The notes beneath the pieces are model-generated. The model ran no database searches. It was not told the DNA's origin and saw nothing but the letters and a program-made list of their open reading frames with translations. Position numbers and translations under genes: made by a program. This document shows, in pieces, positions 1 through 8,168 of a stretch of DNA of 43,486 bases (positions are counted from its first letter, which is position 1; each line of letters starts with the position of its first letter). The stretch is from Ruminococcus sp. UBA7013 (GTDB taxonomy: Bacteria > Bacillota > Clostridia > Oscillospirales > Ruminococcaceae), in contig DJXD01000128.1 of the NCBI GenBank assembly GCA_002449585.1, forward strand, positions 22,842 through 66,327. The letters are read 5' to 3'.

Positions 1-441
1 AGAAAGCCCTGGAGACAGAAGGGAACAGGCAATGCAAGACAGGGATCTATCAGAGCACCGCAGTGGAGACATGGCGGCGTTGCACTCGGCCCTAAGCCCA
101 GAAGCTATAGATATACATTGAATAAGAAAGTTCGCAGACTGGCTATGAAATCTGCACTTTCTCAGAAAGTTCTCGAAGGAAATTTAATTGTTCTGGATAC
201 GCTCACTATGGATGAGTATAAAACCAAAACAATTGCTGCAATGCTGAAAGCTCTGAATGTAGAAAAGAAGGCTTTGCTTGTTACAGCAGATGCAGATCAG
301 AAAGTGTATAAGAGTGCGTCAAATCTTCCTGGTGTGAAGACTGCACATGTAGGAACTTTGAATGTTTATGATATTCTGAACGGCGGTAAATTCATCGTTG
401 CAAAGAATGCCATCGCTAAAATTGAGGAGGTATATGCATAA
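1..441 (+). CDS. rplD: 50S ribosomal protein L4, 5'-truncated by the window edge
   Basis: L4 is an early-assembling large-subunit protein whose loop reaches the polypeptide exit tunnel. Frame 1 is open from base 1 and begins inside the conserved loop (RKPWRQKGTGNARQGSIRAP, then QWRHGG), so the start codon and roughly the first 60 residues lie upstream. The remaining 146 codons carry the globular C-terminal part, ending KIEEVYA. An ATG at position 235 or later is internal, and the TTG at 118 is also internal because the reading frame is continuous with the conserved loop. The stop overlaps the rplW start by one base (TAATG). In L4 families this loop is where macrolide-resistance changes occur. 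Confidence 0.97.
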   Translation, partial: RKPWRQKGTGNARQGSIRAPQWRHGGVALGPKPRSYRYTLNKKVRRLAMKSALSQKVLEGNLIVLDTLTMDEYKTKTIAAMLKALNVEKKALLVTADADQKVYKSASNLPGVKTAHVGTLNVYDILNGGKFIVAKNAIAKIEEVYA

Positions 442-770
442 TGAAAGCTCCCCAGGATATTATTATCAAGCCTATTATCACAGAGCAGAGTATGGACGGC
501 CTGCCGACTGGAAAATATACATTCCAGGTTGCAAAAGATGCCAACAAGATTGAGATCAAGCAGGCAGTAGAAGCCCTGTTCAATGTAGAAGTGGTAAAAG
601 TCAATACGCTCAACTGCCGTGGCAAGGATAAGAGAGTTGGCCGCTTTGTGGGAAAGACACCTGCATATAAAAAAGCGGTTGTGACGATCAATCAGAATCC
701 GAATAAAGAAGGCACAAAGAAAGCGGATCAGAAGAAAGACAGAATTGAATTCTTCGACGGCATGTATTAA
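441..770 (+). CDS. rplW: 50S ribosomal protein L23
   Basis: L23 sits at the rim of the exit tunnel and is the docking site for trigger factor and SRP in bacteria. The 109-residue product has the family signature NKIEIKQAVEALFNVEVVKV, and a basic loop (RGKDKRVGRFVGKTPAYKKAVV). The C-terminal tail (about residues 85-109) is charged and a little longer than the ~95-100 residues of short L23 proteins. The start overlaps the rplD stop by one base, and GAGGAGG sits about 10 bases upstream inside rplD, so the two genes are probably translationally coupled. Confidence 0.97.
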   Translation: MKAPQDIIIKPIITEQSMDGLPTGKYTFQVAKDANKIEIKQAVEALFNVEVVKVNTLNCRGKDKRVGRFVGKTPAYKKAVVTINQNPNKEGTKKADQKKDRIEFFDGMY

Positions 771-831
771 TATAATTAATACTGTATGGGATATACTCCC
801 GCAAAAAGTATGATTTAAGGAGAAAAAGCAA

Positions 832-1665
832 ATGGCTATCAAGAATTACAAGCCAACGACTCCTTCCCGTCGTCAGATGTCTGTGACAGATTATTCTGTA
901 CTCAGCAAAACCGACCCGGAAAAGAGTCTGCTGGAGCCGCTGAAAAAGAAGAGCGGCAGAAACAGCTATGGCCGCATTACCATTCGGCACAGAGGCGGCG
1001 GAAATAGAAGAAAATACCGTGTGATTGATTTTAAGCGTGATAAAGAAGGAATGGACGCAAAAGTCCTCACACTGGAATATGATCCGAACAGAAGCGCATT
1101 TATCGCTTTGGTAGAATATGAAGACGGCGAAAAGCGTTATATCCTCGCTCCCGAAGGTCTCAAAGTCGGCGCAAAAATCCGTGCTGGTGAAGATGCTGAC
1201 ATCAAGCCGGGTAATGCTCTGAAGCTGGCTGATATTCCGGTTGGTGAATTTATCCATGCAATTGAATTATATCCCGGCAGAGGTGCACAGCTCGTAAGAA
1301 GCGCAGGCAATGTGGCTCAGCTGATGGGACGTGAAGGCGATTATGCTTTGATTCGTCTGCCTAGCGGTGAAATGAGAAAGATTTCTGTCAGATGCAAGGC
1401 AACTGTTGGCCAGGTTTCTAATATTGATCATCAGAATGTCAACTATGGCAAGGCAGGAAGAAAACGCCATATGGGTTGGAGACCTACTGTTCGTGGTTCT
1501 GTTATGAACCCCTGCGATCATCCACATGGTGGTGGTGAAGGTAAATCCCCGGTTGGTCGTCCTGGCCCTGTAACTCCATGGGGCAAGCCTGCTCTTGGTT
1601 ATAAAACAAGAAAATCTCACAACCGTACAGATAAATATATCGTAAAACGCCGCAACGGCAAATAA
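832..1665 (+). CDS. rplB: 50S ribosomal protein L2
   Basis: L2 binds 23S rRNA, supports subunit joining and lies next to the peptidyl transferase centre. At 277 residues it has the normal length. Visible hallmarks are the N-terminal RITIRHRGGGNRRKYR and IDFKRD segments, PGRGAQLVRSAG in the middle, and MNPCDHPHGGGEGKSPVG near the C-terminus, which carries the conserved histidine loop. A strong AAGGAG lies 5' of the ATG. The 61-base gap from rplW is the largest in this part of the operon, and I see no clear promoter or terminator in it. Confidence 0.98.
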   Translation: MAIKNYKPTTPSRRQMSVTDYSVLSKTDPEKSLLEPLKKKSGRNSYGRITIRHRGGGNRRKYRVIDFKRDKEGMDAKVLTLEYDPNRSAFIALVEYEDGEKRYILAPEGLKVGAKIRAGEDADIKPGNALKLADIPVGEFIHAIELYPGRGAQLVRSAGNVAQLMGREGDYALIRLPSGEMRKISVRCKATVGQVSNIDHQNVNYGKAGRKRHMGWRPTVRGSVMNPCDHPHGGGEGKSPVGRPGPVTPWGKPALGYKTRKSHNRTDKYIVKRRNGK

Positions 1666-1683
1666 TCAGAAAGGAGAATTATC

Positions 1684-1968
1684 ATGAGCAGAAGCATTAA
1701 AAAAGGCCCTTATGTACAGGAAGTTCTCCTCAAGAGAGTCATTGCCATGAATGAAGCCGGTGAGAAGAAAGTGCTCAAAACATGGAGCAGATCTTCCACA
1801 ATCTTCCCGGATTTCGTAGGCCACACGTTCGCTGTACATGACGGAAGAAAACACGTTCCGGTTTATGTGACAGAAGATATGGTTGGTCATAAGCTTGGCG
1901 AATTTGCCCCGACAAGAACTTTCAAAGGTCATGCCGGTTCTAAAACGTCCAACAATGGCAAGAAGTAA
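1684..1968 (+). CDS. rpsS: 30S ribosomal protein S19
   Basis: S19 is a small-subunit head protein that pairs with S13 and contacts tRNA and bridge B1. The 94-residue sequence begins SRSIKKGPYVQEVLLKRV and ends with GHKLGEFAPTRTFKGHAG, the two best conserved blocks of the family. The RBS AGAAAGGAG lies just ahead of the ATG and the gene follows rplB by 18 bases, the usual S10-operon order (L2-S19-L22). Nothing unusual is visible. Confidence 0.98.
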   Translation: MSRSIKKGPYVQEVLLKRVIAMNEAGEKKVLKTWSRSSTIFPDFVGHTFAVHDGRKHVPVYVTEDMVGHKLGEFAPTRTFKGHAGSKTSNNGKK

Positions 1969-1989
1969 TTGGGAAGGAGGAATTGAACG

Positions 1990-2328
1990 ATGGAAGCTAA
2001 AGCAACACTGAGCAATGTCCGCATCTCTCCCAGAAAAGTACAGATTGTACTGGACTTAATCAGAAATCAGCCCACTGAAAAGGCTCTTGCTACCCTTCGT
2101 CTGACACCGAAGGCCGCAAGCCCTATTTTGGAAAAGCTTTTAAAATCCGCAATTGCGAATGCAGATAATAATTATGGCATGAATAAAGATCAGCTTTATG
2201 TAGCAGAATGCTATGCCGCACCTGGTCCGATTATGAAGCGCATCATGCCGAGAGCACAGGGCAGAGCATACCGGATTCTGAAAAGAACTTCACATATCAC
2301 AATTGTACTGAAAGAAAAAGAAGACTAA
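1990..2328 (+). CDS. rplV: 50S ribosomal protein L22
   Basis: L22 contacts all six domains of 23S rRNA and its beta-hairpin lines the exit tunnel. The 112-residue product has the family start (ISPRKVQIVLDLIRNQPTEKAL), the helix SPILEKLLKSAIANADNNYG and the hairpin MKRIMPRAQGRAYRILKRTSH. The hairpin is the region where macrolide-resistance insertions occur in other bacteria; it looks normal here. RBS GGAAGGAGG lies 6-14 bases upstream. The gene sits between rpsS and rpsC as expected. Confidence 0.97.
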   Translation: MEAKATLSNVRISPRKVQIVLDLIRNQPTEKALATLRLTPKAASPILEKLLKSAIANADNNYGMNKDQLYVAECYAAPGPIMKRIMPRAQGRAYRILKRTSHITIVLKEKED

Positions 2329-2346
2329 TCCCTGAGGAGGTTGACT

Positions 2347-3165
2347 ATGGGTCAGAAAGTAAATCCGCACGGTCTCCGTGTTGGTGTGATTAAAGAATGG
2401 GATTCCCGCTGGTATGCCAAAAAGGCTGATTTCGGCAATATGCTGGTTGAAGATTATAATATCAGAAATTATATCCTGAAAACACTCAAGCCGATGGGCG
2501 TTCCTCGTGTGGAAATTGAGCGTTTTGCAGAAGATAAAGTAAGAATCCACATTCATTGCGCTAAGCCCGGCCTTGTAATCGGCCGTAACGGCGTGGAAAT
2601 TGAAAAGCTGAAAGAACAGCTTCAGAAAATGATGAAGAAGCAGGTTTCTATTAATATTATCGAAATCAAGCTTCCTGATATGGATGCTCAGCTGGTAGCT
2701 GAAAAAATTGCACAGGATCTGGAAAACAGAATTTCCTTCCGTCGTGCGATGAAGCAGGGCATCAGCAGAGCCATGAGACTCAATGCCAAGGGAATCAAAG
2801 TCATGGTTTCCGGCAGACTCGCAGGTGCAGAAATTGCTCGCTCTGAAAGCTATCATGAGGGTACAATTCCGCTCCAGACCATCAGAGCCGATATTGACTA
2901 TGGTTTTGCAGAAGCAGATACCACTTATGGTAAGCTGGGCGTAAAAGTCTGGATCTATAAAGGCGAAGTGCTGAAAGGTGATGCTGCTGCAAAGAAACCT
3001 GCAAAGACAAGCAGACCTCGCCCCGAAGGTAACAGATCCGGCGGCGGCAATGATAAGCCCGGCGGACGTGGCGGCCGTAGAAACAGAAATAATGGTTTCC
3101 GTGGTGAGAACAGAAAAGCCTATGATAAGGCTCGCAGCGCAAAAAGAGAAGGAGGAAATGACTAA
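2347..3165 (+). CDS. rpsC: 30S ribosomal protein S3
   Basis: S3 lies at the mRNA entry channel and is part of the ribosomal helicase. I chose the ATG at 2347 (MGQKVNPHGLRVG) because it is the universal S3 start and is well spaced from GAGGAGG at 2334-2340; a TTG two codons earlier is less likely. The 272-residue protein has a type II KH domain (VIGRNGVEIEKLKEQL) and the conserved GRLAGAEIARSE block. After about residue 215 comes a ~55-residue low-complexity tail rich in Gly, Arg, Lys and Asn, longer than in most S3 proteins and probably a flexible RNA-binding extension. Confidence 0.97.
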   Translation: MGQKVNPHGLRVGVIKEWDSRWYAKKADFGNMLVEDYNIRNYILKTLKPMGVPRVEIERFAEDKVRIHIHCAKPGLVIGRNGVEIEKLKEQLQKMMKKQVSINIIEIKLPDMDAQLVAEKIAQDLENRISFRRAMKQGISRAMRLNAKGIKVMVSGRLAGAEIARSESYHEGTIPLQTIRADIDYGFAEADTTYGKLGVKVWIYKGEVLKGDAAAKKPAKTSRPRPEGNRSGGGNDKPGGRGGRRNRNNGFRGENRKAYDKARSAKREGGND

Positions 3166-3608
3166 TGCTTCTTCCAAAGAGAGTAAAATATCGTAGAGTA
3201 CACAGAGGCCGCCTCACTGGCAAGGCCTACAGAGGCAACACTGTCACATACGGTGATTACGGCCTCCAGGCACTCGAACCGGCTTGGATCACTTCCAATC
3301 AGATCGAATCCGCCCGTATTGCAATGACCAGATATATCAAGAGAGGTGGTCAGGTGTGGATCAAGATTTTCCCTGACAAGCCAATCACAGAAAAACCTGC
3401 TGAAACCCGAATGGGTTCAGGTAAAGGTTCTCCGGAATATTGGGTAGCCGTTGTAAAACCTGGCAGAGTGCTGTTTGAGATCAAAGGCGTACCGGAAGAA
3501 ACCGCAAGAGAGGCAATGCGTCTTGCTATGCACAAACTGCCGATCAAGTGCAAATTTGTTGCAAAAGAAACCGCTGCCGATGAAACAGAAGGAGGAGAGA
3601 CTGCATGA
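3165..3608 (+). CDS. rplP: 50S ribosomal protein L16
   Basis: L16 helps organise the A-site side of the peptidyl transferase centre and binds late in assembly. The 147-residue product begins MLLPKRVKYRRVHRGRLTG and contains the family blocks IFPDKPITEKPAETRMGSGK and GSPEYWVAVVKPGRVLFE. Its start overlaps the rpsC stop by one base (TAATG), preceded by GAAGGAGG in the S3 tail. The acidic C-terminus (DETEGGETA) is a modest extension. Confidence 0.97.
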   Translation: MLLPKRVKYRRVHRGRLTGKAYRGNTVTYGDYGLQALEPAWITSNQIESARIAMTRYIKRGGQVWIKIFPDKPITEKPAETRMGSGKGSPEYWVAVVKPGRVLFEIKGVPEETAREAMRLAMHKLPIKCKFVAKETAADETEGGETA

Positions 3609-3808
3609 AAGCAACAGAAATCAGAGAGATGACTGTCGAAGAAATGAATCTGAAGCTCGTCAGCCTCAAAGAAGAACTTTTTGCCCTCCGTTTCCAGCTT
3701 GCGGCCAATAAGCTGGAAAGTACTGCTAAAGTGAAAGCTGTCAAGAAAGACATTGCACGTGTGAAAACCTGCCTGCGTGAGGCTGAACTTGCACAGAGTG
3801 CTAAGTAA
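3605..3808 (+). CDS. rpmC: 50S ribosomal protein L29
   Basis: L29 is a small helical-hairpin protein beside L23 at the tunnel exit. The 67-residue sequence starts MKATEIREMTVEEMNLKL and contains the typical LKEELFALRFQLAANKLES and KKDIARVKTCLRE segments. The start codon overlaps the rplP stop (ATGA), with GGAGGAGA immediately upstream, so translation is probably coupled. Length and position between rplP and rpsQ are as expected. Confidence 0.96.
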   Translation: MKATEIREMTVEEMNLKLVSLKEELFALRFQLAANKLESTAKVKAVKKDIARVKTCLREAELAQSAK

Positions 3809-3827
3809 GATTTAGGAGGAACAAGCT

Positions 3828-4085
3828 GTGGCTGAAAGAAATCTGAGAAAGACAAGAACCGGCCTGGTTGTCAGCGACAAAATGGACAAAACTGTTGTTG
3901 TTGCTATTATCGACAATGTAAAGCATCCGTTATATAAGAAAATCATCAAGAGAACTGTTCGCCTGAAAGCACATGATGAAAACAACGAATGCAGAGTCGG
4001 TGACCGTGTGTCAGTTATGGAAACCCGTCCGCTCTCTAAAGATAAGAGATGGCGAGTTGTCAATATTATTGAAAAGGCGAAGTAA
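3828..4085 (+). CDS. rpsQ: 30S ribosomal protein S17
   Basis: S17 is a primary 16S rRNA-binding protein with an OB fold. The start is a GTG at 3828, eight bases after GGAGGA, giving MAERNLRKTRTGLVVSDKMD. The conserved KTVVV core and the block YKKIIKRTVRLKAHDE are present, and the C-terminus reads ETRPLSKDKRWRVVNIIEKA. Length (85 residues) is standard. It follows rpmC by 19 bases. Confidence 0.97.
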   Translation: MAERNLRKTRTGLVVSDKMDKTVVVAIIDNVKHPLYKKIIKRTVRLKAHDENNECRVGDRVSVMETRPLSKDKRWRVVNIIEKAK

Positions 4086-4120
4086 TTCAATAAGTAACAC
4101 CTGAGAGGAGGAGCGCATCT

Positions 4121-4489
4121 ATGATCCAGATGCAGACTTATCTGAAAGTTGCAGACAACACCGGCGCAAAAGAGCTGATGTGCATCAGAGTACTGGGCGG
4201 CACACGCAGAAGATATGCAAATATTGGTGATGTTGTTGTAGCGTCTGTAAAAAAAGCAACACCCGGCGGCGTGGTGAAAAAAGGCGACGTTGTCAAGGCT
4301 GTTATTGTACGCAGCGCAAAGGGTCTGAGAAGAGAAGACGGCACTTATATCCGTTTTGATGAAAATGCCGCTGTCATTATCAGAGAAGACAAAAACCCGA
4401 GAGGAACTCGTATCTTCGGGCCGGTAGCAAGAGAACTCCGTGAAAAAGATTATATGAAGATTCTCTCTCTTGCGCCGGAAGTTCTGTAA
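4121..4489 (+). CDS. rplN: 50S ribosomal protein L14
   Basis: L14 lies at the subunit interface and is the binding site of the silencing factor RsfS. The product has exactly 122 residues, the commonest L14 length, and shows MIQMQTYLKVADNTGAKELM, the KKGDVVKAVIVR strand and FGPVARELREKDYMKILSLA at the end. AGAGGAGGAGC lies upstream of the ATG. The 35-base spacer from rpsQ contains no obvious signal. Confidence 0.98.
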   Translation: MIQMQTYLKVADNTGAKELMCIRVLGGTRRRYANIGDVVVASVKKATPGGVVKKGDVVKAVIVRSAKGLRREDGTYIRFDENAAVIIREDKNPRGTRIFGPVARELREKDYMKILSLAPEVL

Positions 4490-4502
4490 GGAGGAAGCCG
4501 GA

Positions 4503-4883
4503 ATGAGCAGCAAACTGCATGTTAAGAAGGGTGATACTGTCATTCTGCGCACTGGTGCAGACGAATACAAGTATAAAGACCCCAGAAAAAAAGAAGAAGG
4601 CCGCCGCACTGCAAAAGTCGTTGAAGTTAGCCCGAAAGAAGGAAAAGTCATCGTGGAAGGCTTTAACATGGTCACAAAGCACGTTAAGCCCATGGCAATG
4701 GGACAGTCTGGAACAGTTGTAAGAGCTGAGGCTGCTGTCTATGCTTCCAAGGTGCAGCTGGTGTGCCCGAAATGCGGCAAGCCCACCAGAATTGGCCATG
4801 TCTTTGAAGAAAAGACAAAAGACGGCCAGACCAAAAAAATCAAGCTCCGCCAGTGCAAAAAGTGCGGTGCGTCTTTTGAATAA
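4503..4883 (+). CDS. rplX: 50S ribosomal protein L24 with C-terminal zinc ribbon
   Basis: L24 is an assembly initiator that binds the 5' end of 23S rRNA through a KOW fold (VKKGDTVILRTG near residues 8-18). I chose the ATG at 4503, 7 bases after AAGGAGGA; an upstream ATG at 4470 inside rplN would add eleven unrelated residues. The 126-residue protein is longer than the ~103 of E. coli L24 because of a C-terminal four-cysteine ribbon (C88, C91, C118, C121) that should bind zinc. Such ribbons are known in L24 of several phyla. Confidence 0.96.
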   Translation: MSSKLHVKKGDTVILRTGADEYKYKDPRKKEEGRRTAKVVEVSPKEGKVIVEGFNMVTKHVKPMAMGQSGTVVRAEAAVYASKVQLVCPKCGKPTRIGHVFEEKTKDGQTKKIKLRQCKKCGASFE

Positions 4884-4900
4884 GTAAGGAGAAACGAGAA

Positions 4901-5440
4901 ATGGCAAGATTAAAAGAACAGTATGTCAGCACCGTTGCTCCTGCATTGATGCAGAAATTCAGCTATAAAAGCGTGATGCAGATTCCAAAGCTGGATAAAG
5001 TAGTCATCAACGTTGGTGCTGGTGAAGCAAAGGACAATTCCAAAGTCATTGATGCCATCATGAATGATCTGGCAGCCATCACAGGACAGAAGCCGGTTGT
5101 ATGCCGTGCTAAAAAATCTGTTGCAAACTTCAAACTGCGTGAAGGAATGCCAATCGGTGTAAAAGTAACCCTTCGGGGAGACAGAATGTATGACTTTGTT
5201 GACAAGCTTTTCAACGTTGCATTCCCCCGTGTCCGTGACTTCAGAGGTATCAACGGTAATTCTTTTGACGGACGTGGCAATTATTCCACTGGTATCAAAG
5301 AACAGCTGATTTTCCCTGAAATTGAATATGATAAGATTGACAAAGTCCGGGGCATGGACATCAATTTCATCACAACCGCACAGACGGATGAAGAAGCCAA
5401 GGAACTGCTGAAGCTCCTGGGTGCGCCGTTTGCTGACTGA
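4901..5440 (+). CDS. rplE: 50S ribosomal protein L5
   Basis: L5 binds 5S rRNA and forms intersubunit bridge B1b. The 179-residue sequence has the family blocks PKLDKVVINVGAGEAKDN, TGQKPVVCRAKKSVANFKLR and FPEIEYDKIDKVRGMDI. The ATG follows AAGGAGA by seven bases. Its position between rplX and rpsN is the standard spc-operon order. Nothing atypical is visible. Confidence 0.98.
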   Translation: MARLKEQYVSTVAPALMQKFSYKSVMQIPKLDKVVINVGAGEAKDNSKVIDAIMNDLAAITGQKPVVCRAKKSVANFKLREGMPIGVKVTLRGDRMYDFVDKLFNVAFPRVRDFRGINGNSFDGRGNYSTGIKEQLIFPEIEYDKIDKVRGMDINFITTAQTDEEAKELLKLLGAPFAD

Positions 5441-5454
5441 GGGAGGACATATCC

Positions 5455-5640
5455 ATGGCAAAGAAAGCAATGATCAACAAGCAGCAGAGAACCCCGAAGT
5501 ACTCTACCAGAGCATATAGCAGATGCAAGATCTGCGGAAGACCCCACGCTTATCTGAGAAAGTACGGCATCTGCCGTATCTGCTTCAGAGAGCTGGCAAA
5601 TGATGGTCAGATTCCGGGCGTTAAGAAGGCAAGCTGGTAA
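5455..5640 (+). CDS. rpsN: 30S ribosomal protein S14, zinc type (S14Z)
   Basis: This is the short, 61-residue zinc-binding form of S14, a protein of the 30S head. Four cysteines at residues 24, 27, 40 and 43 (CKICG and CRICF) form the zinc knuckle, and the end GQIPGVKKASW is the family signature. Bacteria with this form often keep a second, cysteine-free S14 elsewhere under zinc control; none is seen in this window. GGGAGGA precedes the ATG. Confidence 0.97.
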   Translation: MAKKAMINKQQRTPKYSTRAYSRCKICGRPHAYLRKYGICRICFRELANDGQIPGVKKASW

Positions 5641-5662
5641 AAAATAAAAGGAGGGCATTGGT

Positions 5663-6061
5663 ATGCAAATTTCAGATACCATCGCAGACCTGCTGACGAG
5701 AATCCGTAATGCAAGTACTGCGAAACATCCCACAGTGGATATTCCTGCGTCCAATGTGAAGAAAGCCATTACCCAGATTCTGGCAGATGAAGGATATATT
5801 AAGGGCTTTCAGATCGTAGAAGATGACAAGCAGGGAATTATCAGAGTCACTCTGAAATATACAGACAGCAGAACTCCGGTGATTTCCGGCCTGCGGAGAG
5901 TTTCCAAGCCGGGTCTGCGAATTTATGCAAGCTGCGAGGATATGCCGGAAGTCCGCAAAGGGCTGGGCATTGCCATCGTATCCACATCAAAGGGCATTAT
6001 GACCGACAAGAAAGCAAGAGCGGAACATGTCGGCGGTGAAGTGCTCGCATACATCTGGTAA
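5663..6061 (+). CDS. rpsH: 30S ribosomal protein S8
   Basis: S8 is a primary 16S rRNA binder and, in E. coli, the translational repressor of the spc operon; whether it represses here is not visible. The 132-residue product begins MQISDTIADLLTRIRNA and ends with the conserved VSTSKGIMTDKKAR and GGEVLAYIW. AAGGAGGG lies upstream of the ATG. Length and position are normal. Confidence 0.98.
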   Translation: MQISDTIADLLTRIRNASTAKHPTVDIPASNVKKAITQILADEGYIKGFQIVEDDKQGIIRVTLKYTDSRTPVISGLRRVSKPGLRIYASCEDMPEVRKGLGIAIVSTSKGIMTDKKARAEHVGGEVLAYIW

Positions 6062-6073
6062 GGAGGAATAGTC

Positions 6074-6619
6074 ATGTCAAGAATTGGCAAGCTGCCGATT
6101 ACTGTTCCTGCCGGTGTAGAAGTCAAGGTGGAAGATAATTTTGTAACAGTAAAAGGCGCAAAGGGCACACTGAGCCAGCAGTTTTCCAAAGAGCTGGGAA
6201 TCAAGCTGGAAGATGGTGTAATTACAGTAACAAGGCCGTCTGATGACAAGAGACACAGAAGTCTGCACGGACTGACAAGAAGCCTGATTCATAACATGGT
6301 AGAGGGTGTTGTCAATGGCTACAGCAAGACGCTGGAAGTAGATGGTGTTGGTTATCGTGTGGCAAAGCAGGGGAAAAATCTTGTCATGAATCTGGGATTT
6401 TCCCATCAGGTCATTGTTCCGGAAACGGATGATATTCAGATTGATGTACCAGCACCCAACCAGATTATTATCAAAGGCATTGACAAACAGAAAGTAGGTC
6501 AGTTTGCGGCAGAAGTCCGTGAAAAGAGACCACCTGAACCCTATAAAGGCAAGGGAATTCACTATCAGGGTGAACATATTATCCGCAAGGAAGGCAAGGC
6601 CGGCAAGGGCAAAAAATAA
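6074..6619 (+). CDS. rplF: 50S ribosomal protein L6
   Basis: L6 sits beneath the factor-binding stalk and contacts the sarcin-ricin region. The 181-residue protein has two repeated L6 folds. It opens MSRIGKLPITVPAGVEV and carries the C-terminal signature RPPEPYKGKGI followed by a basic tail (KEGKAGKGKK). The ATG follows AAGGAGGA closely and the gene begins 12 bases after rpsH. Confidence 0.98.
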   Translation: MSRIGKLPITVPAGVEVKVEDNFVTVKGAKGTLSQQFSKELGIKLEDGVITVTRPSDDKRHRSLHGLTRSLIHNMVEGVVNGYSKTLEVDGVGYRVAKQGKNLVMNLGFSHQVIVPETDDIQIDVPAPNQIIIKGIDKQKVGQFAAEVREKRPPEPYKGKGIHYQGEHIIRKEGKAGKGKK

Positions 6620-6638
6620 TTGAAAGGAGTAAACGGCG

Positions 6639-6998
6639 ATGATTAAAAAATTTGACAGCAGTAAGGCACGTCAGAAGAGACATGCCCGTGTGCGTAGAAA
6701 GATTTCCGGAACTCCTGAAGTTCCACGCCTGTGTGTATTCAGAAGTGCCAAGCATATTTATGCACAGATTATTGATGATGTCAATCAGGTAACACTGGCA
6801 AGTGCTTCCAGCATGACAAAAGATTTTGATGCAAACGGCGGCAATATGGAAGGTGCAAAGAAAGTCGGCGAACTGGTGGCAAAGGCTGCCGCTGACAAGG
6901 GCATCAAAGATGTCGTTTTCGACAGAGGCGGTTATTTGTATCATGGCAGAGTGCAGGCTCTGGCAGAAGCAGCCCGTGAAAACGGCCTGAATTTCTGA
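6639..6998 (+). CDS. rplR: 50S ribosomal protein L18
   Basis: L18 binds 5S rRNA together with L5. The 119-residue product shows the basic N-terminus (KARQKRHARVRRKISG), the block PRLCVFRSAKHIYAQIIDD and the C-terminal FDRGGYLYHGRVQALAEAAR ending NGLNF, all family hallmarks. GAAAGGAG lies upstream of the ATG. The start is MIKKFDSSK; no better alternative is seen. Confidence 0.97.
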   Translation: MIKKFDSSKARQKRHARVRRKISGTPEVPRLCVFRSAKHIYAQIIDDVNQVTLASASSMTKDFDANGGNMEGAKKVGELVAKAAADKGIKDVVFDRGGYLYHGRVQALAEAARENGLNF

Positions 6999-7018
6999 GA
7001 GAACAGGAGGGAACACGA

Positions 7019-7519
7019 TTGGCTAATTATGAGGCAAAGGATACAGAATATCTTGAAAAAGTAGTTCATATTAACAGAGTATCCAAAACCGTAAAAGGCG
7101 GACGCATCATGAAGTTCTCCGCACTGGTAGTAGTCGGCGACGGCAAAGGAACGGTAGGCTTTGGGATGGGCAAATCCAGCGAAGTACCGGACGCAATCCG
7201 CAAAGGCATTGAAGATGCAAAGAAAAATATGGTAAAAATCCCGCTGAAGGGTACAACCATTCCACATGAGATTGTTGGCAAGTTTGGCGCAGGTGAGGTA
7301 CTGATGAGACCGGCTGCACCTGGTACTGGTGTGATTGCCGGCGGCCCTGTGCGTGCTGTGATTGAAGTGGCAGGCATTAAAGATATCAGAACAAAATCAT
7401 TGCGTTCTAATAATCCGTGCAATGTTGTAAGAGCTACCATTGCAGGGCTGACAGGATGCACAACAGCAGAAGAAGTTGCTGCAAAGCGTGGCAAGACTGT
7501 GAAAGAGATTCTGGGTTAA
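7019..7519 (+). CDS. rpsE: 30S ribosomal protein S5
   Basis: S5 lies near the mRNA entry channel and affects decoding accuracy. The start is a TTG at 7019, placed 8 bases after AGGAGGG, giving MANYEAKD; the next ATG lies inside the conserved fold and would remove real sequence. The 166-residue protein contains the double-stranded RNA-binding block VVVGDGKGTVGFGMGKSSE and the C-terminal GTGVIAGGPVRAVIEVAG. Length is normal. Confidence 0.97.
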   Translation: MANYEAKDTEYLEKVVHINRVSKTVKGGRIMKFSALVVVGDGKGTVGFGMGKSSEVPDAIRKGIEDAKKNMVKIPLKGTTIPHEIVGKFGAGEVLMRPAAPGTGVIAGGPVRAVIEVAGIKDIRTKSLRSNNPCNVVRATIAGLTGCTTAEEVAAKRGKTVKEILG

Positions 7520-7533
7520 GGAGGGTGCAGATC

Positions 7534-7707
7534 ATGAAGAAGATTACACTCGTGAAAAGTCTCATCGGCTGTAAAAAAGATCAGATTGAGACAGCCAAGG
7601 CACTTGGTCTGAAAAAGATTGGTGATGTGACAACACAGCCCGACAATCCCTGTACAGCAGGCAAAATTCATAAAATTATTCATCTGATTAAAGTAGAAGA
7701 AGCATAA
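7534..7707 (+). CDS. rpmD: 50S ribosomal protein L30
   Basis: L30 is a small large-subunit protein found in many bacteria. The ATG at 7534 (MKKITLVKSLIGCKKDQIE) follows AAGGAGGG by seven bases and gives 57 residues, matching the family; the reading frame stays open further upstream, but only as the shadow of rpsE. The block KALGLKKIGDV is typical. The order S5-L30-L15 is conserved in bacteria. Confidence 0.95.
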   Translation: MKKITLVKSLIGCKKDQIETAKALGLKKIGDVTTQPDNPCTAGKIHKIIHLIKVEEA

Positions 7708-7726
7708 GAGCAAGGAGGGCTACATC

Positions 7727-8167
7727 ATGCAGATTCATGAACTCGTACCGGCTCCGGATTCCAACAAGCCCGTTAAGCGTGTAGGCCGTGGCCATGGTTC
7801 AGGCAACGGCAAGACCGCCGGCAAAGGCCATAAGGGTCAGAAAGCACGTTCCGGCGGCGGTGTCAGAATCGGATTTGAAGGCGGTCAGATGCCGCTTGCA
7901 AGAAGAATTCCGAAGAGAGGCTTCAATAATATTTTTGCAAAGACATATGCAGTGGTCAATGTGGGAGATCTGAACAAGTTCACAGAAGGCACTGTTGTTG
8001 ACACAGAACTGCTCTGCGCCAGCGGTTTGGTAAAGAAAGTTTGTGACGGCGTAAAAATTCTTGGCGACGGTGAATTGAACGTCAAGCTGACAGTAAAAGC
8101 AGCAAAGTTCACAAAATCCGCCCTTGAAAAAATTGAAAAGGCAGGCGGGAAAGCTGAGGTGAACTGA
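7727..8167 (+). CDS. rplO: 50S ribosomal protein L15
   Basis: L15 is a late assembly protein in the core of the large subunit. The 146-residue product has the Gly/Arg/Lys-rich N-terminal extension (GRGHGSGNGKTAGKGHKGQK), the block GFEGGQMPLARRIPKRGF, and a C-terminal globular domain ending KAGGKAEVN. AAGGAGGG lies upstream of the ATG. It is followed almost at once by secY, as in most bacteria. Confidence 0.97.
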   Translation: MQIHELVPAPDSNKPVKRVGRGHGSGNGKTAGKGHKGQKARSGGGVRIGFEGGQMPLARRIPKRGFNNIFAKTYAVVNVGDLNKFTEGTVVDTELLCASGLVKKVCDGVKILGDGELNVKLTVKAAKFTKSALEKIEKAGGKAEVN

Positions 8168-8168
8168 A

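Noticed and set aside
366..842. Long open frames on the minus strand across the ribosomal cluster (also at 688-1257, 2290-3177, 3812-4693, 4910-5470)
   Set aside because: They are antiparallel shadows of the ribosomal genes, without RBS or recognisable domains, and the plus-strand genes are certain.
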